From: an uncultured Clostridia bacterium
Lineage (GTDB): Bacteria > Bacillota_A > Clostridia > TANB77 > CAG-508
Reading direction: 5' to 3'
Length of the DNA stretch: 16,740 bases
Assembly (NCBI GenBank): GCA_944393295.1
Contig: CALXZR010000095.1
Coordinates: 1 to 16,740 of the forward strand
The translations under genes and the position numbers were made by a program. The notes beneath the pieces were generated by a model, which was not told the origin of the DNA, did not search any database, and saw nothing but the letters and a program-made list of their open reading frames with translations. Positions 1 to 7,887 of this stretch are shown piece after piece (the stretch's first letter is position 1; every line of letters begins with the position of its first letter).

Positions 1-479
1 TTGCAGAGCCTAGAAAAGAATTATCTAAATATGCTCCAAGAATTATTACAATGAGAATTAATCCAGAAAAAATAAAAGATGTTATTGGAACTGGTGGAAA
101 AGTAATAAATAAAATTATAGATGAAACTGGTGTAAAAATTGATATCGAAGAAGATGGAAGAGTATTTATTTCTTCAACTGAACCAGAGGGGGCAAAAAAA
201 GCAAAAGAAATTATAGAAAATATTACAAGAGAAATTGAGGTTGGAGGAATATACACAGGAATAGTTACAAGAATAGCAACTTTTGGAGCTTTTGTAGAAC
301 TTGCTGAAAACAAAGAAGGTTTACTTCATATTTCAAAAATTTCAAATGAAAGAATAAACAAAGTTGAAGATGTGCTTAAAGTTGGAGATGAAGTTACTGT
401 TAAAGTATATGAAATTGACGATCAAGGTAGAATAAATTTAACAAGAAAAGACTTATACAAATCTGAGGAAAACGAATAA
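1..479 (+). CDS. pnp: Polyribonucleotide nucleotidyltransferase, C-terminal part (5' end outside window)
   Basis: PNPase degrades mRNA 3' to 5' by phosphorolysis in the cytoplasm, as a trimer with KH and S1 RNA-binding domains at the C terminus. The open frame runs from base 3 without a start, so the gene is truncated by the window edge. The first residues ([14 protein letters not shown]) continue directly into the ATG at base 51, which is therefore an internal methionine. A KH domain follows, with the GxxG loop as GTGG near bases 87-98 ([12 protein letters not shown]). An S1 domain follows from about base 240 to 455, with the family pattern [16 protein letters not shown]. The gene ends TAA at 477-479 and is followed by a hairpin terminator. 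The two catalytic RNase PH-like domains lie upstream. The domain order and motifs make the call secure. Confidence 0.96.
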   Translation, partial: AEPRKELSKYAPRIITMRINPEKIKDVIGTGGKVINKIIDETGVKIDIEEDGRVFISSTEPEGAKKAKEIIENITREIEVGGIYTGIVTRIATFGAFVELAENKEGLLHISKISNERINKVEDVLKVGDEVTVKVYEIDDQGRINLTRKDLYKSEENE

Positions 480-514
480 TTTAAGTTAGATTTTCGTATA
501 ATATAAAAAATAGA

Positions 515-556
515 AAATGCCAGTTGCAGAAATGTAAAAATCTGTAACTGGCTTTT
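515..556 (+). terminator. Rho-independent terminator after pnp
   Basis: A 12-bp stem (519-530 GCCAGTTGCAGA with 541-552 TCTGTAACTGGC, one G-U pair) closes a 10-nt loop. It is preceded by AAAA and followed by TTTT at 553-556. It sits 35 nt after the pnp stop and before the next promoter, so it probably ends the pnp transcript. Confidence 0.85.
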
Positions 557-623
557 GAAATATAAAAAAATAAATTTTAAATATTGATAAATTCTTAATT
601 TTTTATTTATTTTGTATAAAAGC

Positions 624-652
624 TTGAATTCAATACCAAAAATTGTTATAAT
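624..652 (+). promoter_or_regulatory. Sigma-A-type promoter with extended -10 for the glycosyltransferase
   Basis: TTGAAT (624-629), a 17-nt spacer and a perfect TATAAT (647-652) are visible. TG at 644-645 gives an extended -10 (TGT-TATAAT). The start codon is 44 nt downstream of the -10, preceded by GAGGAG at 684-689. Placement between the pnp terminator and the next gene supports it. Confidence 0.8.
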
Positions 653-696
653 ATTAAATGTGAAATAACAAAACCTATGAAAAGAGGAGTAAAGAG

Positions 697-1929
697 ATGA
701 AATATTTGTATATCTTACAGCAAGCTCTTATTTGGATAGTTACAATTTTTTGGCTATATCAAATTGCTGTGAGTTTTTGTTCACTAATTAAATTAAAAGA
801 AAAAAAATTAATTGAAAACAAAAATCACAAATTTATGGCAATTATACCAGCACACAATGAAGAAATGGTTATAAAAAATTTAGTACAAAGTTTAGCTCAG
901 CAAGATTATCCTAAAGATTTATATGATATTTATGTAATTGCAGATAATTGCACAGATGCTACAGCAGAAATTGCAAAAGAAAACGGTGCAATAGTATATA
1001 AGAGATTTGATCCAAATCACAAAACTAAAGGGCATGCTTTAAACTGGTTTTTAAAACAAAAAATAGAAGAAAATGCAGATTATGATGCTTTTTGTGTATT
1101 TGATGCAGATAATGTAGTAGATAAAAATTTTATAAAAAATATGAACAAAAAACTTTGCCAAGGAGAAGAAATTGTTCAAGGATATAGGGATATAAAGAAT
1201 CCAACAGACTCTTGGATTTCTGCTGGATATGCAATATTTTATTGGATGATGAACAGATTTTATCACTTAGCAAGATACAATTTAGGTTTGTCTCCATTAA
1301 TAAATGGTACAGGTTTTATGGTAAAATTTGATGTAATAAAACCAAATGGCTGGCAAACAATTACCTTAACAGAAGACATAGAATTTTCTTTAATAAATAT
1401 ATCTAAAGGAAGAAGACTTGGTTGGGCAACGGATGCTATTGTATATGATGAACAACCTGTTGGTTTTAAACAAAGTTGGTCTCAGCGTTCTAGATGGTCT
1501 GTTGGGCACTTACAATGTATGAAACATTACACTAAAGATTTAGCTAAAGGTGTTAAAGAACATAAAACGTTAATGAATTTTGATGGACTACTATATATGA
1601 TGGGTATTCCAATGATGATTTTAACATTTTTATTACTTGGAATAAATACAGCACTATATGCAAGTGAGCAAATGACAGGTATAGAACTTATATATCAATA
1701 TGGAAGATATTTAGTTGCAACTTTTATTATACCAATACTTACTGCTGTTGTAGTTTTACTAATAGATAAAAGAAAAATTAAACCTATGATAAAAGGATTA
1801 CTTTGCTATCCGTTATTTATGGGTTCTTGGATTTTAATAAATATTAAATGTTTAATAAAACCAGATACAAAATGGGAAAAAATTGAGCATGTAAGAAATA
1901 TTGAAATTAAAGATAAAGAAATTGCTTAA
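697..1929 (+). CDS. Membrane-bound family 2 glycosyltransferase
   Basis: A 410-aa processive-type GT2 enzyme that should transfer a sugar from a nucleotide-sugar donor at the cytoplasmic membrane face. One N-terminal membrane segment (about residues 8-31) precedes the GT-A domain. Visible motifs are PAHNEE (51-56), ADNCTD (82-87), the metal-binding DADN (136-139), TED (225-227, candidate catalytic base) and QRSRW (263-267). This is the D,D,D,QxxRW signature shared by chitin, cellulose, hyaluronan and poly-GlcNAc synthases. Three hydrophobic segments follow (about 293-318, 340-357 and 365-385). The start is ATG 697 with GAGGAG seven bases upstream. It is flanked by its own promoter and terminator, so it is probably a single-gene unit. 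There are no polysaccharide-export or deacetylase neighbours, so whether the product is a polymer or a glycolipid cannot be told from the sequence. Confidence 0.9.
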   Translation: MKYLYILQQALIWIVTIFWLYQIAVSFCSLIKLKEKKLIENKNHKFMAIIPAHNEEMVIKNLVQSLAQQDYPKDLYDIYVIADNCTDATAEIAKENGAIVYKRFDPNHKTKGHALNWFLKQKIEENADYDAFCVFDADNVVDKNFIKNMNKKLCQGEEIVQGYRDIKNPTDSWISAGYAIFYWMMNRFYHLARYNLGLSPLINGTGFMVKFDVIKPNGWQTITLTEDIEFSLINISKGRRLGWATDAIVYDEQPVGFKQSWSQRSRWSVGHLQCMKHYTKDLAKGVKEHKTLMNFDGLLYMMGIPMMILTFLLLGINTALYASEQMTGIELIYQYGRYLVATFIIPILTAVVVLLIDKRKIKPMIKGLLCYPLFMGSWILINIKCLIKPDTKWEKIEHVRNIEIKDKEIA

Positions 1930-1935
1930 ATAATC

Positions 1936-1965
1936 AAAGAGGCTTAGAAATTTAGCCTCTTTTTT
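1936..1965 (+). terminator. Rho-independent terminator after the glycosyltransferase
   Basis: A 9-bp stem (AAAGAGGCT 1936-1944 with AGCCTCTTT 1954-1962) encloses a 9-nt loop, and the T-run continues to 1965. It begins 6 nt after the TAA at 1927-1929. Its T-tract overlaps the possible -35 element of the next gene. Confidence 0.88.
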
Positions 1966-1988
1966 GAATAAATGAAAATTTTTATAAT
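1961..1988 (+). promoter_or_regulatory. Possible promoter for the YKEN-repeat protein
   Basis: TATAAT at 1983-1988 has a weak -35 (TTTTTG, 1961-1966) at a 16-nt spacing, the latter lying in the upstream terminator's T-tract. The -10 ends only 11 nt before the start codon at 2000, which would leave a 5' leader of about five bases. The -10 is good but the -35 is poor. Confidence 0.4.
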
Positions 1989-1999
1989 ATGAGAATGTA

Positions 2000-2455
2000 A
2001 TGGAAGGACTATTAGTAATAATTTTTTATGTATTTATTTTTTATTATATATACAAAAAAAGTAAAGAAAAAAAAGAAAAATTTCAAAAAGACTATTATGA
2101 AAAATATTTAAAAAACAATATAAATTTGAATAAAAGCAAAATTACAAATGCTTTAAAAGCTTATAGTGATTCTAAAATTTCAGAAGATTATAAGGAGGAT
2201 TACAAGGAAAATTATAAAGAAAACTATAAGCAAAACTACAAAGAAAATTATAAAGAAAATTATAAAGAAAATTACAGAGAAGATTATACAAAAAAAGTTG
2301 ATTGTATACATATAGATGATACACAAAATATAAATCAAAAAAACAATTATTCCAAACAAAAATATATTCATCAAGATGATCCTATTAAATATGTAGGAGA
2401 ACCACATATTACTTTCGAAAATGAAGATAATGATGATGTAATTAAATATTTTTAG
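2000..2455 (+). CDS. Small membrane-anchored protein with YKEN tetrapeptide repeats
   Basis: A 151-aa protein of unrecognised family. Residues 3-18 are one hydrophobic segment rich in Ile/Phe/Tyr. A Lys-rich stretch (KKSKEKKEK) follows, suggesting an N-terminal anchor with the remainder in the cytoplasm by the positive-inside rule. Residues 63-98 are nine units of [D/N]-Y-[K/R/T]-[E/Q/K]. The C-terminal third is Asp/Asn/Gln-rich and ends DDVIKYF. The ATG at 2000 has no convincing Shine-Dalgarno, only GAG at 1991-1993, and an in-frame stop at 1985 blocks an upstream start. It has its own terminator, so it appears to be transcribed alone. It looks like a real gene because the reading frame preserves the repeat peptide despite silent changes. 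No function can be assigned. Confidence 0.7.
   Translation: MEGLLVIIFYVFIFYYIYKKSKEKKEKFQKDYYEKYLKNNINLNKSKITNALKAYSDSKISEDYKEDYKENYKENYKQNYKENYKENYKENYREDYTKKVDCIHIDDTQNINQKNNYSKQKYIHQDDPIKYVGEPHITFENEDNDDVIKYF
2186..2293 (+). repeat. Nine tandem 12-bp units encoding [D/N]YKE
   Basis: Nine consecutive 12-base units of the form (G/A)A(T/C) TA(T/C) AA(A/G) GA(A/G) encode DYKE, DYKE, NYKE, NYKQ, NYKE, NYKE, NYKE, NYRE and DYTK. Units differ mostly at silent third positions. The two adjacent units at 2246-2269 are identical, which suggests recent slippage or duplication there. Confidence 0.9.
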
Positions 2456-2468
2456 AAGTATAGAAATA

Positions 2469-2500
2469 AAGAACATTTCAAAAAGGAAGTGTTCTTATTT
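2469..2500 (+). terminator. Rho-independent terminator after the YKEN-repeat gene
   Basis: A 10-bp stem (AGAACATTTC 2470-2479 with GAAGTGTTCT 2486-2495, one T-G pair) closes a 6-nt loop, followed by TATTTTATTT. It lies 14 nt after the TAG stop at 2453-2455. Confidence 0.8.
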
Positions 2501-2542
2501 TATTTATTTGGATTAAATAAACCAAAAAAAACTATATATTAC

Positions 2543-2571
2543 TTGTAAAAATCTTAGAAAAATGATAATAT
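2543..2571 (+). promoter_or_regulatory. Probable promoter of the pilin-like gene
   Basis: TTGTAA (2543-2548), a 17-nt spacer and TAATAT (2566-2571) with TG at 2563-2564 form an extended -10. An overlapping GATAAT (2564-2569) would have only a 15-nt spacer. It lies between the preceding terminator and the AGGAG at 2601-2605. Confidence 0.5.
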
Positions 2572-2614
2572 GTATTGGTAAGATTATAAGTTTTTGAAAT
2601 AGGAGAAATTGCAA

Positions 2615-3190
2615 ATGAAAAAGGAAAGTGGTATTACATTAGCTGCACTTGTTATTACTATTATAGTTATATTTATTTTAGCAAGTATAAGTATAAATTA
2701 TGGTGTTGATACATTAAACGAAAGTAAAGCTAAAAATTTAGCTGCAGCAGTTGAAATGGTAGAACAGGCTATTGCAGAACAATACATTAAAGCAACAGAG
2801 CTTAATTTGCTAGGAATAAAAAAATCAGAAGGTAACCAGCCATCTGTTTTTGTTGGAACTATAGTAAATCCAAATGAATTACCAACTATTAGTGATTCTA
2901 TAGAATTTCAATTAAAGGCGGATTTAGAAGCAAAAAATGAAAATGATATCACTTATGATGAGTCTTATTATAGATTAACACCGACAGATTTAGAAGAATT
3001 AAAAATTGAAAGTAATGAAGATAATCAATATACCTATATAGTAAATTATTCAACAGGTGAAGTTTTTAACGAAACTGAAAAACAAACATCTAAGGGAGAT
3101 ATTCTATATTATGCAGGAAAAACAGGAAATAAATCACCTGAAGCAGAAGAAAATGAAAAGGGTACTGATACTGTTAACTTCACAGAATAA
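2615..3190 (+). CDS. Type IV pilin / pseudopilin-like protein with prepilin leader
   Basis: A 191-aa protein. I place the start at ATG 2615, nine bases after AGGAG (2601-2605), rather than at the in-frame TTG at 2609. The N terminus, KKESG followed by ITLAALVITIIVIFI, is a short class III prepilin leader: a prepilin peptidase would cut after Gly and leave a hydrophobic assembly helix. This resembles the GITLxALVITIIV form common in clostridial proteins. It lacks the Glu at mature position 5 found in classical pilins, so assembly into a filament is uncertain. The soluble part (about residues 30-191) is acidic with no cysteines, and contains YIVNYSTGEVFN near residues 141-152, a pattern seen at the end of the pseudopilin-like fold. 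No prepilin peptidase, ATPase or platform gene is nearby. There is no terminator before murB, so some read-through into it is possible. Confidence 0.75.
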   Translation: MKKESGITLAALVITIIVIFILASISINYGVDTLNESKAKNLAAAVEMVEQAIAEQYIKATELNLLGIKKSEGNQPSVFVGTIVNPNELPTISDSIEFQLKADLEAKNENDITYDESYYRLTPTDLEELKIESNEDNQYTYIVNYSTGEVFNETEKQTSKGDILYYAGKTGNKSPEAEENEKGTDTVNFTE

Positions 3191-3260
3191 TAGTATAGGA
3201 TGAATTTATTTGAATAAAAATTAAATAATAGAAAAATAGCAAAATGAGGTGAGCTTTTAA

Positions 3261-4172
3261 GTGGATATTGAAAAGGGATTACTAAAAATAGTCCAAAAAG
3301 ATAAAATTTTAAAAAATGAACCAATGAAAAAACATACTTCTTTTAAAGTAGGGGGAAATGCTGATTATTTTGTAATAATAGAAAATGAAAAAGAATTAAA
3401 AGAAATTTTAAAATTTACAAAACAAAATAATATTCCTCTACAATTAGTGGGAAATGGTACAAATTTATTAGTTACAGATAAAGGTATAAGAGGAATAGTA
3501 ATAAAATTAAATATGCAAAACTATAAAATAGAAAGAACTAAAAATTATGCATTAATTACTGTAGAAGCTGGTTTTCCATTATGTAAGCTTGCAAATGTGG
3601 CTTTAAGAGAAGAACTTGGAAATTTGGAATTTTTATCTGGAATACCAGGAACTATAGGCGGAGCTATTCGTATGAATGCAGGAGCTTATGGTATGGAAAT
3701 GAAGGATTTAGTTATCAAAACTAAATTTATGAATGAAGATGGAGATATACAAAAAATAAATTTAGAAGAACACGAATTTTCTTATAGAGAAAGTAGATTT
3801 TCTAAAGAAGAAGCTTTTATATTAGAAACAACTTTAAGAGTACCATATGATACTAAAGAAAATATACAAAAGAAAATTGAAGAATATTCAAATTCTAGAA
3901 AAGAAAAACAGCCTTTAGAATTTCCAAGTGCTGGTAGTATATTCAAAAGAAAAGAAGGAATTATAACAGCTAAGTTAATAGATGAATGTGGACTAAAGGG
4001 ATATTCAATTGGTGATGCTGAAGTATCAAACAAGCATGCAGGTTTTATTGTAAATAAGGGTAATGCAACCGCAAAAGATATATTAGATTTAATAGAATAT
4101 GTAAAAAAAGTTGTATACGATAAAACAAAAGAAAAAATTGAATTAGAAGTTTTAGTAATAGGCGAAAAATAA
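3261..4172 (+). CDS. murB: UDP-N-acetylenolpyruvoylglucosamine reductase
   Basis: A 303-aa FAD enzyme that uses NADPH to reduce UDP-GlcNAc-enolpyruvate to UDP-MurNAc, the second committed step of peptidoglycan precursor synthesis in the cytoplasm. The N-terminal FAD-binding domain shows HTSFKVGG (25-32), GNGTNLL (64-70) and SGIPGTIGGA (126-135). YRESRF (175-180) marks the type II (Gram-positive, short) enzyme. SAGSIFKR (223-230) carries the proton-donating Ser226, and NKHAGFIVN is near 257-265. Length is normal for the family. Translation starts at GTG 3261 with AGGTGAG at 3247-3253. The stop is 24 bases before yvcK, so the two are probably co-transcribed. I see no convincing promoter directly upstream. 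Confidence 0.97.
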   Translation: MDIEKGLLKIVQKDKILKNEPMKKHTSFKVGGNADYFVIIENEKELKEILKFTKQNNIPLQLVGNGTNLLVTDKGIRGIVIKLNMQNYKIERTKNYALITVEAGFPLCKLANVALREELGNLEFLSGIPGTIGGAIRMNAGAYGMEMKDLVIKTKFMNEDGDIQKINLEEHEFSYRESRFSKEEAFILETTLRVPYDTKENIQKKIEEYSNSRKEKQPLEFPSAGSIFKRKEGIITAKLIDECGLKGYSIGDAEVSNKHAGFIVNKGNATAKDILDLIEYVKKVVYDKTKEKIELEVLVIGEK

Positions 4173-4196
4173 TTTAAGTAGAGAAAGGAAAATAAA

Positions 4197-5807
4197 ATGA
4201 AGTCTTTTTTTGAATGGTTTAAAGCGAGTACAAAAGTAAAAAGATGGATAATATTAATTTTAATAGGAGTAGTATTAACTTGTTATGCTTTTACAAAAGT
4301 TTTAGTTACAGAAGAAGTAACTTTTGAAGAGGTTGCAAAAATTGTAGGAATTTTTGTATTAGGATTTGTTGCTATAGTACTAGGAGTTGTATTTATACAA
4401 AAAAGAACTTTAGAAATAATAATAGAAGCTAATGGTGCTGATGCAGAAAAAAGTAAAAAAGCAAAGGTAAATATAAAATCACTTATATTTAATAAAAAGG
4501 TATATGAAGATGGACCAAAGATACTAGTAATAGGCGGTGGTAAAGGTTTAAATACTGTTATAGAAGGATTAAAAAAATATACTAATAATATAACTTCTCT
4601 TGTTACTATGTCTGATTATGGAGTTAATCCAACAGAATCTAGAATGGAATTAGATGTATTACCATTTTCAGATATTAAAGATAGCATTATTGCAATGTCT
4701 GACCATCAAGAGCTTATGGGAAAGCTTATGAATTTAACCTTCAAAAACAATCGATTAAAAAATTTAAATTTTGGCGATATTTATTTAACAGCGATGAATG
4801 AAATTTATGATAATGTCCCAGAAGCTATAAGAAAAAGTACAGAAGTTTTAAATATTAATGGTAGAGTAATACCAGTTACTTTAGATGAAATAAAAATTTG
4901 TGCAGAATTAAATGATGGAACTACAATAGAGCAAAAAAGTAAAATTCCAGAAGTAGTTGCAGAAAAAGTAGAAACAATCAATAGAATATTTATTTCACCT
5001 TCTAATGCTGTGCCTGCACCTGGAGTTTTAGAAGCAATAGCAGAAGCTGAAGCTATAATTATTGGACCAGGAAGTTTATATACAAATGTTATACCAAATC
5101 TTTTAGTAAAAGGTGTTGCAAAAGCAATTAAAGAGAGTAAAGCAATTAAAGTATATGTTTCAAATATAATGACAGAACCAGGACAAACAGATAATTATAC
5201 TTTATCTGATCATATTCAAACTATTCAAGACCATGTTGGAACAGGCGTGTTTGATATATGTTTAGCTGATTCTGGAGAGATAGTTCCAGAATTTGTAAGA
5301 AAATACAATAGAGAAGGTGCAGATGTTGTAGATTTAAATAAAGCAAAAGCATCATCTTTAGGTGTTAAAATTATAGAAAAAAATATGTCTTGTATTAGAG
5401 ATGGAGAGATAAGACATGATCCAGATGCAATTGCTTCTACAATTATAGAATTAATATGCAATGAATTAAGATTTCAAGATAAACAAAATGAAACAGAATA
5501 TTTACTATTAAATTCCGTATTAAAAGAACAAAATAAATTACAAGCTAAAAGAAACAAAATAGCTAAAAAAGAGGAAAAAAAGGTAGCAAAGGGAAAAGCT
5601 CCAAAAACTGCTAATAAAACTAAACGTAAAAGTAAATTTAATGAAAAATATAAAGAAAGAGTTGAATCTATTCAAACTTCAGACAAAAGGGCTGAGGAAA
5701 ATAAAAAGATAGCTGAACAAATTGAAAAGATGGAGGGAAAACTAAAATCAAATAAGAAAACAAATAAAGCTAATAATTCGAAATCGAAAGCTAAAAAGAA
5801 GAAATAA
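4197..5807 (+). CDS. yvcK: YvcK/CofD-family protein with N-terminal membrane anchor
   Basis: A 536-aa member of the YvcK (gluconeogenesis factor) family. In Bacillus, YvcK is needed on gluconeogenic carbon sources, influences cell-wall synthesis and binds UDP-sugars. Two membrane segments (about 17-32 and 49-67) precede the Rossmann-like core, which has GGGKGLN (113-119), LPFSD (155-159), GPGSLYTN (290-297), and EPGQTDNYT and SDHIQ soon after. The expected DDGGSSG-type loop reads SDYGVNPTESRME (139-151), a clear departure. From about residue 440 the protein is a Lys-rich, probably disordered or coiled tail not present in the roughly 320-aa Bacillus protein. RBS AAAGGA at 4184-4189. It lies directly after murB as in many Bacillota, but the usual rapZ before it and whiA after it are missing. 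The family is certain; the biochemical role of this variant is not. Confidence 0.92.
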   Translation: MKSFFEWFKASTKVKRWIILILIGVVLTCYAFTKVLVTEEVTFEEVAKIVGIFVLGFVAIVLGVVFIQKRTLEIIIEANGADAEKSKKAKVNIKSLIFNKKVYEDGPKILVIGGGKGLNTVIEGLKKYTNNITSLVTMSDYGVNPTESRMELDVLPFSDIKDSIIAMSDHQELMGKLMNLTFKNNRLKNLNFGDIYLTAMNEIYDNVPEAIRKSTEVLNINGRVIPVTLDEIKICAELNDGTTIEQKSKIPEVVAEKVETINRIFISPSNAVPAPGVLEAIAEAEAIIIGPGSLYTNVIPNLLVKGVAKAIKESKAIKVYVSNIMTEPGQTDNYTLSDHIQTIQDHVGTGVFDICLADSGEIVPEFVRKYNREGADVVDLNKAKASSLGVKIIEKNMSCIRDGEIRHDPDAIASTIIELICNELRFQDKQNETEYLLLNSVLKEQNKLQAKRNKIAKKEEKKVAKGKAPKTANKTKRKSKFNEKYKERVESIQTSDKRAEENKKIAEQIEKMEGKLKSNKKTNKANNSKSKAKKKK

Positions 5808-5847
5808 ACATAGATTTCTAAAATAATATTAGGGAGTTAAAATACAA

Positions 5848-7884
5848 ATGAAATTAGGAAAGTTAAAATTAGATTTAAAAGACGGAATAAAAAAAGAATG
5901 GATAATAACGAATGGTATAGGTGGCTTTTGCTCTTCAACTGTAATAGGTGCTAATACAAGAAGATATCATGGTTTATTAGTAGCAGCACTAAATCCACCA
6001 GCTTCAAGACATTTAATACTATCAAAATTAGACGAAAGCATTTGTATAGGAAATAAAAATTATTGTTTATATACAAATATATGTAAAGATTATGTATCTG
6101 ATGGATATAAAAGATTAGAAAGCTTTGAAAAAGAGTATTATCCAATCTTTAATTATAAAGTGGAAGATATTAAAATTGAAAAAAAGATATCAATGGTATA
6201 TGGAAAAAATACAACAGTAGTATCATATAAAATAAAAAATGGAAAACAAGCTTCTAAACTAACAATAGCTCCTATAGTAAATTTTAGAGATTTTCATTCA
6301 ATGACAACAAATAAAGAATTTAATTTAGCGCAAGAAGTAAACAAAACTAAGGTATGTGTACATGTAGACCAAGAAGCAAAGCCTATTTTTATGTATTTAA
6401 GTGAAGGAAAATATATAGCATATTCAAATGATACTTTTAAAAATATGTATTACATAAAAGAAGAACAAAGAGGATTTTATCCAGAAGAAAATTTGGCTGT
6501 AGCAGGTAGATTTGAAGTTGAATTAAACCCAAAGGAAGAAAAAGAAATAAACTTTGTTGTTTCTTTAGATAAAAATATAGAAAAAATAAATGTTGCAGAA
6601 GTTTTCGAAAATGAGAAAAATAGATTAGAAAAAATAGTTGAAAATGCAAACTTATTAAATATAAAGAAGAAGTATACAAGGCAAGAAAAAGAACAGAACC
6701 AAGTTATAAAAGATTTAATTATAACTACAGATTCTTTTATAATAGATAGACCAAAATTTAAAACAAAATCAATTATAGCAGGATTTCCATGGTTTTTAGA
6801 TTGGGGTAGAGATACTTTTATAGCCTTTGAAGGCTTACTACTTGTTACCAAAAGATTTGATGAGGCTAAAAGTGTAATTAAAACTTTTACTAGAGATATA
6901 AAATGTGGACTAGTTCCAAATGGATATGCAGAGGGAACAGATAAACCTCTATACAATAGTGTAGATGCATCTTTGCTTTTGTTTGAAGTAGTAAATAAAT
7001 ATCTACTTTATACAAAAGATTATGAATTTGTAAAAAATGATTTATATGAAACATTAAAAAATATTGTTTCAAACTATATAAAAGGAATTGGTTTAGATGG
7101 TAATAATATTTTTATTAGCGAAGATGGATTATTAAATTCTGGGACAAAACAAATACAAAATACTTGGATGGATGCAAAAATTGGAGACTATGTAGTAACT
7201 CCAAGAAATGGCAAAGTGGTTGAAATAAATGCTTTATGGTACAATAGCTTAAAAACTTTAGAAAATTTAGCAAAAAAATTTGAAGACAAAGAAACTGTTT
7301 TAATGGCAAGAAGAATTTCAAGAAAGCATAAAGCAGAATTTTGCAAGCAATTTTACAATCCAAAAAAGAAATGTTTATATGATGTTTTAGGCGATGATAA
7401 AATTAGACCTAACCAGCTATTTGCAATATCTACAACTTATCCAGTTTTAGATCCAAATTCTGAAGAGGCTAAAAATCTTTTTGAAACTTGTACAGATAAA
7501 TTACTTCTAACACATGGATTAAGGACTCTAGCTCGCGGTGAAGACGGATATGTTGCAGAATACGAAGGAGATAGTTTTAAAAGAGATATGTGCTATCATC
7601 AAGGACCTTCTTGGGTTTGGCTTTTAGGACTTTATGAAAATGCTTCTGAAAATATTTTAAAAGCCGAAAAAGATGAAAAACAAAAGAAAAAATTGCAAGA
7701 TGATTTTAATAAGTTTGTAGATGATGTATATGTAACTTTTAAAAAAGAGATATATGCAGAAGAAGGTATATGTACAATTTCTGAAATATATAATTCAAAA
7801 TTACCATATACAGCTGGAGGAACTTTTTCACAAGCTTGGAGTGTTTCAGAAGTATTAAGAATTATTTTAAAAAGAAATAAATAA
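5848..7884 (+). CDS. Glycogen debranching enzyme (amylo-alpha-1,6-glucosidase, GH133 type)
   Basis: A 678-aa enzyme expected to hydrolyse alpha-1,6 branch stubs during glycogen or maltodextrin breakdown. The N-terminal domain starts EWIITNGIGGFCSST and has NTRRYHGLLVAALNPP (about 37-52), typical of bacterial and archaeal debranching enzymes. The C-terminal (alpha/alpha)6 barrel from about residue 290 shows PWFLDWGRDTF (314-324), PNGYAEG, NSVDASL, TWMDAK (439-444) with NGKVVEINALWYN after it, HQGPSWVW (584-591) and TAGGTFSQAWSVSE near the end. Length is normal for this type. AGGGAG at 5831-5836 precedes the ATG by 11 bases. The 40-base gap from yvcK contains no terminator, so it is probably in the murB-yvcK operon. 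No other glycogen genes are in the window. Confidence 0.92.
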   Translation: MKLGKLKLDLKDGIKKEWIITNGIGGFCSSTVIGANTRRYHGLLVAALNPPASRHLILSKLDESICIGNKNYCLYTNICKDYVSDGYKRLESFEKEYYPIFNYKVEDIKIEKKISMVYGKNTTVVSYKIKNGKQASKLTIAPIVNFRDFHSMTTNKEFNLAQEVNKTKVCVHVDQEAKPIFMYLSEGKYIAYSNDTFKNMYYIKEEQRGFYPEENLAVAGRFEVELNPKEEKEINFVVSLDKNIEKINVAEVFENEKNRLEKIVENANLLNIKKKYTRQEKEQNQVIKDLIITTDSFIIDRPKFKTKSIIAGFPWFLDWGRDTFIAFEGLLLVTKRFDEAKSVIKTFTRDIKCGLVPNGYAEGTDKPLYNSVDASLLLFEVVNKYLLYTKDYEFVKNDLYETLKNIVSNYIKGIGLDGNNIFISEDGLLNSGTKQIQNTWMDAKIGDYVVTPRNGKVVEINALWYNSLKTLENLAKKFEDKETVLMARRISRKHKAEFCKQFYNPKKKCLYDVLGDDKIRPNQLFAISTTYPVLDPNSEEAKNLFETCTDKLLLTHGLRTLARGEDGYVAEYEGDSFKRDMCYHQGPSWVWLLGLYENASENILKAEKDEKQKKKLQDDFNKFVDDVYVTFKKEIYAEEGICTISEIYNSKLPYTAGGTFSQAWSVSEVLRIILKRNK

Positions 7885-7887
7885 AGA

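Noticed and set aside
1..50. ATG at base 51 as the true start of a short KH-S1 protein
   Set aside because: The same frame is open to the window edge and encodes typical PNPase residues before it, so the methionine is internal.
2191..2198. Perfect Shine-Dalgarno TAAGGAGG inside the repeat gene
   Set aside because: No start codon lies at a usable distance downstream; it arises from Tyr-Lys-Glu codons. Ribosome pausing there is possible but unsupported.
2186..2293. CRISPR-like or regulatory direct repeats
   Set aside because: The 12-base units are contiguous with no spacers and stay in frame, encoding a tetrapeptide repeat.
6477..6956. Long open frame on the minus strand opposite the debranching enzyme
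   Set aside because: It is antisense to a well-supported enzyme, rich in Phe/Ser/Leu as expected from an A-rich opposite strand, and has no domain or plausible start context.
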